Shown: in pieces, positions 55,141-63,999 of the stretch
Layout: each line of letters opens with the position of its first letter
How positions within the stretch are numbered: the first letter of the stretch is position 1
DNA from: Prochlorococcus sp. AG-402-N08
GTDB taxonomy: Bacteria; Cyanobacteriota; Cyanobacteriia; PCC-6307; Cyanobiaceae
Direction of reading: 5' to 3'
DNA: 64,000 nucleotides
NCBI GenBank assembly: GCA_003216535.1
Contig: QCIS01000003.1
Coordinates: 1 to 64,000, forward strand
Notes under the pieces: generated by a model
Database searches by the model: none
What the model was told of the DNA's origin: nothing
The model's input: the letters and a program-made list of their open reading frames with translations, nothing else
Translations under genes and position numbers: made by a program

Positions 55141-56280
55141 TCAACATCTTGCTAACATTAGAGAAACAAATTTTTTAAATAAATAATCTGAATCATGCGG
55201 GCCAGGTCCTGCTTCTGGATGATATTGCACACTAAATATTGGCTTATTATTAACTTCTAAACCAGCCACAGTATTATCGTTAAGGTTGTAGTGGGTTATT
55301 TTAACTATGTCCTTTGAGAGAGAATCAGGATCAATTGCAAAACCATGATTCTGACTAGTTATCTCAATCTTATTATTTTCACCACACGGGTGATTTAAAC
55401 CACGATGTCCAAAAGGTAATTTATAAGTTGAACCTCCTAATGCTAATCCAAATATTTGGTGGCCAAGACAAATCCCAAACATAGGTATTTCACTATTTTC
55501 AATAAGTGATTTTGCTAAGTCTATACCTTCAGAAACAGAAGAAGGATCGCCTGGACCATTTGAGAAAAATATACCATCCGGCTCGTTAGATAGAACATCT
55601 TTTAGAGAAGATCGAGAAGGTAAAACCAAAACCTCACAACCATGTGATACGAGTCTATTCAGAATTGAATTTTTAATTCCAAAATCAATTGCTACTATTT
55701 TTAATTTTTTAGACTTTTCAGCATATCTTTTTCTTAAATCAAAAATTGTTTGTGTATGACTTTTCCATAAATATTTTTTCTTTGTTGAAACTACTTTCGA
55801 TAAATTTAACCCCTCCATCTTTGGCGTATCATGAATTATCTTTAAACAACTTTCATCTGTTTTATCTAGAGAGGTAATAACTCCATTCATCGCGCCACTA
55901 GATCTTAAAATTTTAACAAGCGCCCTTGTATCAATTCCATAAAGACCTATGATGTTATTCTCAACTAACCATTGATTAAAATTCTTTTTAGATCTCCAAT
56001 TACTGTTATTAGATGAAAAATTTCTAACAATTATTCCTTTAACATTAATATTAGATTCTGAATCTTCAAAGTTTATACCAGTATTTCCTATTTCTGGATA
56101 TGTGAATGTTAATATTTGCCCATAATAACTTGGATCAGTAATAACTTCTTGATATCCCGTCATTCCCGTATTAAAAACTATTTCACCAATGGCTGTGCCT
56201 GAAGCGCCAAAAAAGAATCCTGGGAATACAATTCCATTACTTAAAACTAATTTTGCATTTTTCTTATATGGATTAATCAT
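55141..56280 (-). CDS. carA: Carbamoyl-phosphate synthase small subunit
   Basis: Glutaminase subunit that supplies ammonia to CarB for arginine and pyrimidine synthesis. KLVLSNGIVFPGFFFGASGTAIGEIVFNTGMTGYQEVITDPSY is the N-terminal domain; the class I amidotransferase triad comprises Cys in MFGICLGHQIFGLA, His in SVQYHPEA and the Glu just after it. I use the ATG at 56280, which overlaps the trpD stop (TGATG). The STAS gene is about 60 bases downstream on the same strand. Confidence 0.97.
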   Translation of the reverse strand: MINPYKKNAKLVLSNGIVFPGFFFGASGTAIGEIVFNTGMTGYQEVITDPSYYGQILTFTYPEIGNTGINFEDSESNINVKGIIVRNFSSNNSNWRSKKNFNQWLVENNIIGLYGIDTRALVKILRSSGAMNGVITSLDKTDESCLKIIHDTPKMEGLNLSKVVSTKKKYLWKSHTQTIFDLRKRYAEKSKKLKIVAIDFGIKNSILNRLVSHGCEVLVLPSRSSLKDVLSNEPDGIFFSNGPGDPSSVSEGIDLAKSLIENSEIPMFGICLGHQIFGLALGGSTYKLPFGHRGLNHPCGENNKIEITSQNHGFAIDPDSLSKDIVKITHYNLNDNTVAGLEVNNKPIFSVQYHPEAGPGPHDSDYLFKKFVSLMLARC

Positions 56281-57329
56281 CAATTAGAAAATAATTCATT
56301 TGAGGATAAATAATTTTTTAAGAGTAAAAACTGTTTCCAAGGATCTCCTTGATTAATCGAAAACAAAGCTTTATTAAATCCTTCATTTAAATTATCCTCA
56401 ATTCCTGCTACCCAAAGCACCAAAGCAGCATTTAAAGCAACAACATCAATATGAGATTTTTGTCCAGAACCATTTAAAACAGACTTTAATATTTCCTCGT
56501 TAGACTCAAGATCAGAAACCACAAGCTTTTCGTTAGAAATATTTTCATAATTAAAATCTGAAATATTTATTTTTGAAAACCGTAATTCACCATTTTCAAC
56601 AAACACTAATTTATTTTCTCCTTGAAGCGAAGCCTCATCAAGGCCGCCAGAACCATAAACAACTATTGCTCTATTCATCCCCATTTTTAAAAGGGCGCTT
56701 CCCATAGGTTTTAAAAGATCCTCAGAAGCTACACCTAAAACTTGCGCATTGGGTCTTAAAGGATTTACCAATGGTCCAAGTTGATTAAATACTGTCCTTA
56801 TTCCAAGGGTCTTTCTTAATGGAGCAAGTTTTATTAAAGATTTATGCCAAACAGGCGCGAACAAAAAAGTTATTCCAATTTCACTTACGGCTGCGACTAC
56901 TTTTTCTAATGAACAATTTAAATTCAAACCAAGATTCAACAAGACATCAGCAGAGCCAACTTTCCCACTAGCACTTTTATTTCCGTGTTTTGCAATTTTT
57001 ACCCCACAAGATGCAGCTACAAATGCTACTGCGGTTGAAATATTAAATGTATTAGCTCCGTCCCCACCTGTTCCACAAGTATCTACCAAATACAAATTTG
57101 GTCTCGCTACTGGCAATTCGCAAACATTTAAGAGTTCCTCAGCCATAGAACTTAGTTCGACTCCTGTTGAGCTCTTAGTTCTCAAAGCACTCAAAAAAGC
57201 TCCTGTTTCAACATCTGAAATTTCATCATTAAGCCATCTTTGCATTAAAGATCTAGAAGTTAAATCATCAAGGTTTCTTCCCTCTAACAAATTATTTAGG
57301 ATTTCAGAGTTTGATAGATTAGAAAACAT
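56280..57329 (-). CDS. trpD: Anthranilate phosphoribosyltransferase
   Basis: Second step of tryptophan synthesis. The 349 residues show the PRPP and metal loop [17 protein letters not shown] (about 83-99), [17 protein letters not shown], and [34 protein letters not shown]. The length is normal. It is fused neither to TrpG nor to other trp genes and is coupled to carA by a one-base overlap of stop and start. Confidence 0.96.
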   Translation of the reverse strand: MFSNLSNSEILNNLLEGRNLDDLTSRSLMQRWLNDEISDVETGAFLSALRTKSSTGVELSSMAEELLNVCELPVARPNLYLVDTCGTGGDGANTFNISTAVAFVAASCGVKIAKHGNKSASGKVGSADVLLNLGLNLNCSLEKVVAAVSEIGITFLFAPVWHKSLIKLAPLRKTLGIRTVFNQLGPLVNPLRPNAQVLGVASEDLLKPMGSALLKMGMNRAIVVYGSGGLDEASLQGENKLVFVENGELRFSKINISDFNYENISNEKLVVSDLESNEEILKSVLNGSGQKSHIDVVALNAALVLWVAGIEDNLNEGFNKALFSINQGDPWKQFLLLKNYLSSNELFSN

Positions 57330-57362
57330 TGATTTATTGAAGAAAAATTATGCAGATAAAAT

Positions 57363-57659
57363 TTAATTTGAGGTATCAAAACCTGAGCCAACTAAATCTT
57401 TATTTGTATTAGAGGGTCTGAAGCTTTTTGACCAAATATTTTTTGTTTTTGAAAAAAGTTCATTTTTAGTGATTTTCCAAAATTTTAAAATTTTTTCAAT
57501 ATCATCTTTAATTTCAATTTCTCCAGGAAAATTGGTATAACGATTTATTAATCTAGCTAAATTTATATAGTCTAGATCTTCCGGTGTTTTTTTAGCGATA
57601 AGTGAATCTATAATGTTCTTGTCGGTTTCATGCAATGGATGAGTTTGTACATTACCCAT
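57363..57659 (-). CDS. DUF3288-like small protein
   Basis: A 98-residue protein with HPLHETDKNIIDSLIA and DLDYINLARLINRYTNFPGEIEIKDDIEKILKFWKITKNELFSKTKNIW, matching DUF3288 of cyanobacteria as far as I remember; function unknown. No membrane segment; the last 20 residues look disordered. It precedes trpD by 33 bases on the same strand and is divergent from the ABC exporter. Confidence 0.72.
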   Translation of the reverse strand: MGNVQTHPLHETDKNIIDSLIAKKTPEDLDYINLARLINRYTNFPGEIEIKDDIEKILKFWKITKNELFSKTKNIWSKSFRPSNTNKDLVGSGFDTSN

Positions 57660-57739
57660 AAATAAATACTAAATCATTTATAAAATTAGCTCACATATTC
57701 AAAAATGAAACATTATCTTAATCATATCGGCAAACAAAA

Positions 57740-59485
57740 ATGAAAAATTTAAAGTTAAAAGTTATATTTAAATACCTAAGACCATATAAAAAAGAATTCT
57801 TATATGGAGCTTTAGCACTCTTGGTAGTAAATATTTTAAGTGTCGTAATACCCTTAGAAGTAAAAAATATAATTGACCAATTACAAAATGGGTTTTCTTC
57901 AGATTTTGTTATTTCTAAATCCTTGTGGTTAATATTTTTAGCTACTTGCATGGGTTTAATAAGATTATTTTCAAGACAAATTGTCTTTGGCATAGGTAGA
58001 AAAGTAGAGGTAAACCTTCGTCAAAAACTTTTTGACCATTTACTTATTCAAGATCCAGAATGGATCCAAAAAAAAGGTAGTGGAGACATAATTAGTAGAG
58101 CTACAAGCGATGTTGAAAACATAAGAAGACTTTTAGGATTTACTGTTTTAAGCTTGTGCAACATTGTATTAGCTTATTCATTCACTATTCCTTCAATGTT
58201 TTCCATTAATAAAACATTAACAATATCAGCATTAATGATATTTCCATTAATCCTCGGAATTGTAAGTCTATTTGGCGGCAGAATGGTTAATCAAAGAAAA
58301 TCTCAACAAGAATCATTATCAAAACTTAGTGATCTAATACAAGAAGATCTTTCTGGAATAAGCGCCATCAAAATTTACGCACAAGAGAATGCTGAGAAAA
58401 AAGAATTTAACATATACAATAACGACTATCGAAATTCAGCTATAAAACTTGCAAGAACAGCGAGTACCCTATTCCCATTGTTGCAAGGTATTTCCTCAAT
58501 TTCATTATTGATTTTATTATCATTAGGTACCTTTCAACTAGAGAGTGGATTTATTTCGATAGGTGGTTTAGTAGCTTTAATTCTTTACGTAGAAAGACTT
58601 GTCTTTCCTACGGCTCTATTAGGTTTTACCTTAAATACTTTTCAACTAGGTCAAGTAAGTTTAGATCGTGTGGAAGAAATTCTTCAGAACACGCCAAATA
58701 TTGTAGATGGAGCAGACACAAAATTTTTAAAAAGAAAGATTAAAGGATTGTTAGAAGCAAAAAGTTTAACGATAAAATATCCAGGATCAAAATTTAATTC
58801 ATTAAATGGTCTCAATTTTAAAATTTATCCTGGAGAACTTATTGCAATAGTTGGCCCAGTAGGATGCGGCAAAACAACACTAGCAAAGTCTCTAGGAAGA
58901 ACTATTGAAATTCCAGATAATCAATTATTTTTAGACGAAATTGATGTAAAAACAATAAAATTAAGTGATCTTAGAAAACATATTTCAATCGTTCCTCAAG
59001 AAGCATTCTTATTCACTTCTACGATCTCAGAAAACCTGAGTTTTGGAGAACCCAAAGCTTCTGAATTTTTAGTTAAAGAAAGTGCTACAAAAGCTGGATT
59101 AATTGATGATATCAATAGTTTTCCTCAAAAATTTAAAACTATTGTTGGTGAAAGAGGTATTACGTTAAGTGGTGGACAAAGGCAAAGAACTGCTCTAGGA
59201 AGAGCACTACTTGTTAATTCTCCTATTGTTGTTCTTGATGATGCTTTAGCAAGCGTAGATAATAAAACTGCTGCAAGAATAATAGATGAAATGAGTGATA
59301 GAAGTAATAAAACAATAATAATGATAAGTCACCAACTTTCTGTTGCAGCTACTTGTGATAGGGTTTTTGTAATGGATAAAGGAAAAATTGTACAAGAAGG
59401 TAACCATAACAATTTAGTAAAAGTGAATGGGCTGTATAAACAACTTTGGGAAAGAGAATTAGCTACCAGAATTGTTAAGAGCTAA
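57740..59485 (+). CDS. ABC exporter half-transporter (MsbA/MdlB type)
   Basis: A 581-residue fused permease-ATPase. Six membrane helices lie in residues 20-310; the ATPase follows with GPVGCGKTT (Walker A, about 374), VPQEAFLF (Q loop), the signature TLSGGQRQR (about 475) and VVLDDALASVD (Walker B). The residue after Walker B, usually the catalytic Glu, is Asp here, so this subunit may hydrolyse ATP poorly or work in a heterodimer; no second half-transporter is adjacent. The substrate is unknown, lipids or peptides being typical. Confidence 0.9.
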   Translation: MKNLKLKVIFKYLRPYKKEFLYGALALLVVNILSVVIPLEVKNIIDQLQNGFSSDFVISKSLWLIFLATCMGLIRLFSRQIVFGIGRKVEVNLRQKLFDHLLIQDPEWIQKKGSGDIISRATSDVENIRRLLGFTVLSLCNIVLAYSFTIPSMFSINKTLTISALMIFPLILGIVSLFGGRMVNQRKSQQESLSKLSDLIQEDLSGISAIKIYAQENAEKKEFNIYNNDYRNSAIKLARTASTLFPLLQGISSISLLILLSLGTFQLESGFISIGGLVALILYVERLVFPTALLGFTLNTFQLGQVSLDRVEEILQNTPNIVDGADTKFLKRKIKGLLEAKSLTIKYPGSKFNSLNGLNFKIYPGELIAIVGPVGCGKTTLAKSLGRTIEIPDNQLFLDEIDVKTIKLSDLRKHISIVPQEAFLFTSTISENLSFGEPKASEFLVKESATKAGLIDDINSFPQKFKTIVGERGITLSGGQRQRTALGRALLVNSPIVVLDDALASVDNKTAARIIDEMSDRSNKTIIMISHQLSVAATCDRVFVMDKGKIVQEGNHNNLVKVNGLYKQLWERELATRIVKS

Positions 59486-59520
59486 AAGTAAATTTTTTTA
59501 CTTATAATATTAAGAATTAA

Positions 59521-60252
59521 ATGATGTTTAAATTCCTAAAAAAAATAATGAATAACGAGGAGGTTAACTTAACTAATGATTCTTATTCATTACATAGAAT
59601 ATTAAAAACAGATATTAAAAAAGATCCTAATAGCCAAGAAGATGAAATAATTTTTGGATGTGGTTGCTTCTGGGGAGCTGAAAAGTGTTTTTGGAAACTT
59701 CCTGGAGTTGTCACAACTTCTGTAGGTTATGCAGGTGGTAAAAAAAAGAATCCAACTTATTATGAAGTATGTTCCGGATTAACTGGTCATTCAGAAGTTG
59801 TAAGAATTATATGGGATAAAAGGAAAATAGATATAAGTGATTTATTAAAAATGTTTTGGGAATGCCATGACCCTACTCAAAAAAACAGGCAGGGTAATGA
59901 TATTGGAACTCAATATAGATCAGCAATATATTACAAAAATGAATTTAATTTAAAAACTATATTAGCCAGTAAAGAACAATATCAAAAGGAATTAAACAAA
60001 AATAATCTTGATTTAATTGAAACGGAAATAAAAATAATTGATGCATATTTTTATGCAGAAAAATACCATCAACAATATCTTGCATCAACTGGAAGCAGGC
60101 AGTATTGTTCTGCTTCTCCTACAAAAGTTAAGTTAGGAGTTTTTACTGGAAGCAACTACAAATTGAAAGACCATGTATGGGAAAACTTTAATTGGGAAGT
60201 TGATAAATGTGTATTGAGATCTGATAACAATCCTATAAATAATAACATTTAA
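59521..60252 (+). CDS. msrA: Peptide methionine sulfoxide reductase A
   Basis: Repairs oxidised methionine (S-sulfoxide). The catalytic motif FGCGCFWGAEKCFW is at about 44-57, with VGYAGGKKKNPTYYEVCSGLTGHSEVV and YHQQYLAS following. Residues 1-40 and the C-terminal 40 (NYKLKDHVWENFNWEVDKC...) are additions to the E. coli core. MM start: either ATG may be used. It is followed by tRNA-Pro on the same strand, 27 bases on. Confidence 0.92.
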   Translation: MMFKFLKKIMNNEEVNLTNDSYSLHRILKTDIKKDPNSQEDEIIFGCGCFWGAEKCFWKLPGVVTTSVGYAGGKKKNPTYYEVCSGLTGHSEVVRIIWDKRKIDISDLLKMFWECHDPTQKNRQGNDIGTQYRSAIYYKNEFNLKTILASKEQYQKELNKNNLDLIETEIKIIDAYFYAEKYHQQYLASTGSRQYCSASPTKVKLGVFTGSNYKLKDHVWENFNWEVDKCVLRSDNNPINNNI

Positions 60253-60279
60253 ATCAATCTTATCTTTATATTAAAGACA

Positions 60280-60353
60280 CGGGGCGTAGCGCAGTTTGGT
60301 AGCGCACCACTTTGGGGTAGTGGGGGTCGTGGGTTCAAATCCCGCCGTTCCGA
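60280..60353 (+). tRNA. tRNA-Pro(GGG)
   Basis: A 74-nt tRNA. Acceptor stem CGGGGCG pairs with CGTTCCG (two G-T pairs), discriminator A; D-arm GCGCAGTTTGGTAGCGC; anticodon stem CCACT/AGTGG with loop TTGGGGT, giving anticodon GGG for CCC and CCU; T-arm GTGGG-TTCAAAT-CCCGC. The 3' CCA is not encoded. The stop codon of a small ORF on the opposite strand begins at the next base. Confidence 0.95.
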
Positions 60354-60506
60354 TTACTTTTCGTCTTCATTTATAAGCGATTTGTAAAGTTTATATGAAC
60401 TTATGGCTACAGCTATAAATGTAAAAGAAGAAAAAAACGCTAAAACCAATATAGTAAGATTTGAAACTTCCACTTCACCTAGTTGGAAAGATATAAAAAT
60501 ATTCAT
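60354..60506 (-). CDS. Small single-span membrane protein (50 aa)
   Basis: A 50-residue ORF: MNIFISFQLGEVEVSN, then one hydrophobic helix (about 17-36, LTILVLAFFSSFTFIAVA), then SSYKLYKSLINEDEK. Acidic N-side, basic and then acidic C-side. ATG start at 60506, about 55 bases downstream of the uppP stop on the same strand; its TAA is directly next to the tRNA-Pro 3' end. The shape resembles a photosystem or NDH small subunit, but I cannot name it. Confidence 0.65.
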   Translation of the reverse strand: MNIFISFQLGEVEVSNLTILVLAFFSSFTFIAVAISSYKLYKSLINEDEK

Positions 60507-60560
60507 TAGAAAGAATTTTTTTAAACCTTAACACAATTGCAAAAAATTTTTTAAAACCAA

Positions 60561-61361
60561 TTATAAATTCAGAAGAATTACAACACCAAAAATAACTCGA
60601 TAGATAATAAATATTTTCAACCCATTTGAAGATAAATACTTTAATAAGAAATCTATAGCTAATAATGAGGACAAAAATGTCGTAATAAGACCAACAAAAA
60701 GAGGGAGAAAACCTAATGAAAAAAAATCATTAAAAGAAGAACTAAACTCAACAATCGCAGCAATAGAGATTGCTGGCATCCCTAAAAGAAAAGAAAATTT
60801 CGCGGCATCGCTTCTTTCCCATCCTGATATTAGAGCGCTAGAAATAGTAACACCCGATCTTGAAACACCAGGGAAAATGGCAAATGCTTGAAAGAAACCT
60901 ATCAAAAAACTATCTGAATAATTATGATTTTTAATATTAATAGAACCTCTTTTCGAACTATCTGCCAAGTACATAAAAAAAGCCATTAGGAATGATACCA
61001 AGGCTATTGATAAATTTGAACGAAGTACATTATCGAAAAAATAAGGGGCAAATAATTTTATACCCCCACCAAGCAAAATAATTGGAATAGTACCAATCAA
61101 AATAGATTTTAATAATCTTTCATGTAAGATATATTCAAGAAACTTTCTTGAAGATGGACTTCTGAAATTAAAAATATCATTCCTAAAATACCAAACTACA
61201 GCCAAAACACTTCCAAGTTGAATAGTAGCGGACAAAGATGCCCCTGGATCATCAATACCTAAAAAAAGAGATATAACTTTTAAATGAGCTGTACTACTTA
61301 CAGGAATAAATTCAGTCAGTCCTTGAATTAAGCCATATAAAATAAATTTTAAATATTCCAA
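60561..61361 (-). CDS. uppP: Undecaprenyl-diphosphatase
   Basis: Integral-membrane phosphatase (BacA) that recycles the undecaprenyl carrier of peptidoglycan synthesis. The 266 residues have about eight helices; the catalytic blocks are GLTEFIPVSSTAHL (15-28) and FPGVSRSGVTISSAL (about 163-177). The start is ATG. The gene is divergent from the small secreted protein at 61430. Confidence 0.95.
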   Translation of the reverse strand: MEYLKFILYGLIQGLTEFIPVSSTAHLKVISLFLGIDDPGASLSATIQLGSVLAVVWYFRNDIFNFRSPSSRKFLEYILHERLLKSILIGTIPIILLGGGIKLFAPYFFDNVLRSNLSIALVSFLMAFFMYLADSSKRGSINIKNHNYSDSFLIGFFQAFAIFPGVSRSGVTISSALISGWERSDAAKFSFLLGMPAISIAAIVEFSSSFNDFFSLGFLPLFVGLITTFLSSLLAIDFLLKYLSSNGLKIFIIYRVIFGVVILLNL

Positions 61362-61429
61362 AAAATTACTAAATTATCTAATTAATTAATAGCAATTTAC
61401 ATTTAATAATTAAAAGCTATTATAAAAAA

Positions 61430-61708
61430 ATGAAAAAAAATTTTATTTTAATATTATTTTTTCTTTTTTCCTTAATCTTTTCTGATTCTGCAAAAGCTAA
61501 CTATTGGTTAGTAATTGGAACTTATAGACAGGGACCAGGAAGAAGGCCAGAGGTAAGTGGAATCACAAGTCCTTCTTTACATTCTATACCAATGAAAGAT
61601 TTAGAGGCATGTAATAAGGCGGGTGAAAAAATTACAAATGAAATATATAAACCTATTTGGCAATTTGATAGTAGATGGACATGTGTATTTAGAGGTAATT
61701 TAAAATAA
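61430..61708 (+). CDS. Small secreted hypothetical protein
   Basis: A 92-residue protein with a signal peptide (MKKNFILILFFLFSLIFSDSAKA, cleavage about residue 23). The mature part NYWLVIGTYRQGPGRRPEVSGITSPSLHSIPMKDLEACNKAGEKI has two Cys residues (in LEACNK and TCVF) that could form one disulfide in the lumen or periplasm. I do not recognise the family. It converges with the small protein at 61711. Confidence 0.72.
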   Translation: MKKNFILILFFLFSLIFSDSAKANYWLVIGTYRQGPGRRPEVSGITSPSLHSIPMKDLEACNKAGEKITNEIYKPIWQFDSRWTCVFRGNLK

Positions 61709-61710
61709 AG

Positions 61711-61845
61711 TCACCTTTTAACATCGTGTGCACAGCCATCACCTTTATAGTTTTCACTATCGTAAAAATCATTTTTTGTACCAAAGTAAACTGTTAATAA
61801 AACGAATGGCAGGCTTAATATAAATAAAATAGTTGTTAAATCCAT
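61711..61845 (-). CDS. Small single-span membrane protein (44 aa)
   Basis: A 44-residue ORF: MDLTTILFILSLPFVLLTVYFGTKNDFYDSENYKGDGCAHDVKR, given here in parts: helix at about 4-20, then a polar tail with YFGTKNDFYD and GDGCAHDVKR. ATG start; its stop lies two bases from the convergent secreted-protein gene. It follows another tiny ORF on the same strand, 64 bases downstream of it. I recall similar short tails in picocyanobacteria but cannot name the family. Confidence 0.65.
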   Translation of the reverse strand: MDLTTILFILSLPFVLLTVYFGTKNDFYDSENYKGDGCAHDVKR

Positions 61846-61909
61846 AATGTTAATTTATTTAGTTAGGTTATGAAAAATTAAAATAACCATTTGTTCATTA
61901 AACTAAACT

Positions 61910-62035
61910 TTAATAATCTGTAGGTCCTTTAATACCAAGATAAAAGAAGGCTCCTAAACCAACCAAAAGTAAAACTCCAGCAATAGCTGCAGAAGGAACA
62001 AAACCTCCTATTGCAAAGGAAGAAAAATAATACAT
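61910..62035 (-). CDS. Small single-span membrane protein (41 aa)
   Basis: A 41-residue ORF starting MYYFSSFAIGGFVPSAA, with a hydrophobic helix at about 16-33 (AAIAGVLLLVGLGAFFYL) and ending GIKGPTDY. The glycine- and alanine-rich helix is typical of small photosystem subunits, but it does not match psbJ, petG, psaM or other small subunits I know by sequence. Same strand as the 44-residue ORF downstream and DUF1830 upstream. Confidence 0.65.
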   Translation of the reverse strand: MYYFSSFAIGGFVPSAAIAGVLLLVGLGAFFYLGIKGPTDY

Positions 62036-62125
62036 CTATAAAACTAAAACTAGTTAGATAATATCAATAAAAATTAGGTGTTTTAAAAAAAATTTTGACT
62101 CGAAGACAATTAGAGAATATCTGTT

Positions 62126-62353
62126 CTAAGCTACTAAGGTCGAATCTTCATTATCAGCAGAAATTCTCATTCTCTCTTCCAACTTAGGGCCATATAATTC
62201 ATTACCCCAGATTTCAACTCTTGAATCATTAGGGGCCATAAAAGTAAGAATGTCAGTAGGAAATAAAACTCTCTCTAAGAAAAAATTTGACGGGCCAATA
62301 CATCTCAGAACTACCATTCTACAACCTTCATTTTTGTAAGAGAACTCAACCAT
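62126..62353 (-). CDS. DUF1830 small protein
   Basis: A 75-residue protein with VEFSYKNEGCRMVVLRCIGPSNFFLERVLFPTDILTFMAPNDSRVEIWG, the DUF1830 pattern of cyanobacteria, function unknown. No signal or membrane segment. Start is ATG at 62353. Upstream 91 bases separate it from the glycerate-kinase-like gene and contain a weak hairpin; 90 bases separate it from the 41-residue ORF downstream. Confidence 0.8.
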   Translation of the reverse strand: MVEFSYKNEGCRMVVLRCIGPSNFFLERVLFPTDILTFMAPNDSRVEIWGNELYGPKLEERMRISADNEDSTLVA

Positions 62354-62382
62354 CCCTGAACAGTAAAATATAAATAATTAAA

Positions 62383-62398
62383 CACCATTTAGTGTTAA
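62383..62398 (-). terminator. Weak hairpin after the kinase gene
   Basis: AACAC / GTGTT 5-bp stem with a 6-base loop; on the minus strand it is followed by TTTAATTATTTA, so it may end transcription from the gene at 62445. Weak. Confidence 0.25.
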
Positions 62399-62444
62399 AA
62401 AAAATGTATAAAAAATTACTGAAAAAAAAAAAATTTAGAAAATG

Positions 62445-63389
62445 CTACAAATTTAATCCAGCCTCAACTAAATTTCTTTTTTGATCAATTAATAAAAGAG
62501 CATAAGATTTTATAACATCAAAACTTTTATGCGGAATTGACACATTAAGCATTCTTAAGAAATTAGATAATTTTTCATTTTGAAGGGCGTTACCTTTATG
62601 TAAAAACATTTCTTTTTCTTGATTTGTTTTCCACATATTCATATATTCAATCTTCAAAGGCTTTAAGTGCCAAATATTGTCTATTAAATTCCAAATATCT
62701 AAATATTCGTTTAGATTATTTTGAATTTTTAGTACATAAGAAGATTCTTGAAGACTCAAATTTGTTGTATTTATGGATCGATCATTTATGTCAATAGAGT
62801 ATGGTTTAATTCCTAAAAACCATCCCTCAAGAATTAATAAATCAGGATTATCTAATCTCCAATGAGATCTATCTCCTAAACCATTTCTTAAAGATTTATC
62901 GAAAACTGGTACGTTTAATTCTCCATTTATCTTCCAATTTAATAATTTTTCATACATCAATTTTACTGAGTGACTACCAGGAAAACCTCTTGATACATTC
63001 CAAGGGTTATTCTTAATTGCTAATTTCATTTCATCTGATGGGAGATAAAAGTCGTCAATTGAAATAACCGCAATTTTGAAGTTTAATTTTAACGATATAG
63101 CTTCGAGCCATTTACCTAATGTTGTTTTACCTGTACCAGGTAGAGCTGAGATTCCAATTATTTTTCTATCAGAAAAATTATTTTGAAATTTATAAGACTG
63201 AGATAAAAGAGGTAAAGCTAAACCCCAAATCCAATCATCATTCACTTTTTTGTTCCAATATTGATCAATTGAAAGAATGTTTCTTTGATCATGCCAAAAA
63301 TTGAACCAATCATCTAAAGTTTCCCAACCAATATCAATAATTAATTTTTCAAATTTATCAAGAGGAAAATTAATATCTAAATCTTTCAT
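62445..63389 (-). CDS. Glycerate-kinase-type P-loop kinase
   Basis: A 314-residue kinase whose P-loop GISALPGTGKTTLGKWL lies at about 82-98; VISIDDFYLPSDEM and VSRGFPGSHSVKLMYE follow, and a third block LDNPDLLILEGWFLG is the Walker B region. This matches the plant-type D-glycerate 3-kinase (GLYK), which returns photorespiratory glycerate to the Calvin cycle, fitting the aminotransferase elsewhere in the window. The ATG is 4 bases after the stop of the upstream HAD phosphatase gene. Confidence 0.88.
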   Translation of the reverse strand: MKDLDINFPLDKFEKLIIDIGWETLDDWFNFWHDQRNILSIDQYWNKKVNDDWIWGLALPLLSQSYKFQNNFSDRKIIGISALPGTGKTTLGKWLEAISLKLNFKIAVISIDDFYLPSDEMKLAIKNNPWNVSRGFPGSHSVKLMYEKLLNWKINGELNVPVFDKSLRNGLGDRSHWRLDNPDLLILEGWFLGIKPYSIDINDRSINTTNLSLQESSYVLKIQNNLNEYLDIWNLIDNIWHLKPLKIEYMNMWKTNQEKEMFLHKGNALQNEKLSNFLRMLNVSIPHKSFDVIKSYALLLIDQKRNLVEAGLNL

Positions 63390-63393
63390 CTTT

Positions 63394-63999
63394 CTAACTT
63401 ATTTCTAGCTTATTTATCAATTTATTGATTTCATTTTTCCAACCATATCCATTTGATTCAGAAGCTAAAGTAAATTCTAAATCTTTTAATTGATCTAGTA
63501 AAGTTAAATTAGGTCCGTCTGTTCCAGGAATAACAATTTTAATATCTGAGTTTAAAAGTAGAGGCAAATCATTTGGTGAATCACCCAAACCTATAATTTC
63601 AATATTTTCTATATTTGAATATTCTTTAAGAGCGTTTATTGCTTTACCTTTATTTGATTTTGTAGATAATAGATGACTCATTCTATTTCCCTTGAAAATA
63701 TCAACATTGAACTTTTTACAACAGATATTAATTTTCTCTTCTAGATAACTTGGCGGATTTAAAAATGGCATGCTCCAGTGTCTATCACGCATTAAGTCCA
63801 ATGAGTTACCTTTTAAACCAGTTAGCTGAGTGGCTTCTTGATCAGTGAGATTATTAAGAGGAGTAAGTTTGTAATCAATTTCTTTAGAAATAAAATTTAA
63901 GATTTCCTCAAGAAATTCGTATTTTATTCCAAGAATAATTTCTCCATTAACTCTATTAAGAGATTCACCATATATTGCCGCACCATTTTCAACAATATA
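63394..63999 (-). CDS. HAD phosphatase, MpgP type, N-terminal part missing
   Basis: Open to the right edge; about 201 C-terminal residues are present. YIVENGAAIYG at the edge, GLKGNSLDLMRDRHWS and GLGDSPNDLPLL (metal-binding Asp pair, motif 4) are features of the mannosyl-3-phosphoglycerate phosphatase / HAD-IIB family. Such an enzyme would make the compatible solute mannosylglycerate or glucosylglycerate from a phosphorylated precursor; the substrate cannot be fixed from the visible part. An internal TTG at 63801 is not the start. Confidence 0.82.
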   Translation of the reverse strand, partial: YIVENGAAIYGESLNRVNGEIILGIKYEFLEEILNFISKEIDYKLTPLNNLTDQEATQLTGLKGNSLDLMRDRHWSMPFLNPPSYLEEKINICCKKFNVDIFKGNRMSHLLSTKSNKGKAINALKEYSNIENIEIIGLGDSPNDLPLLLNSDIKIVIPGTDGPNLTLLDQLKDLEFTLASESNGYGWKNEINKLINKLEIS

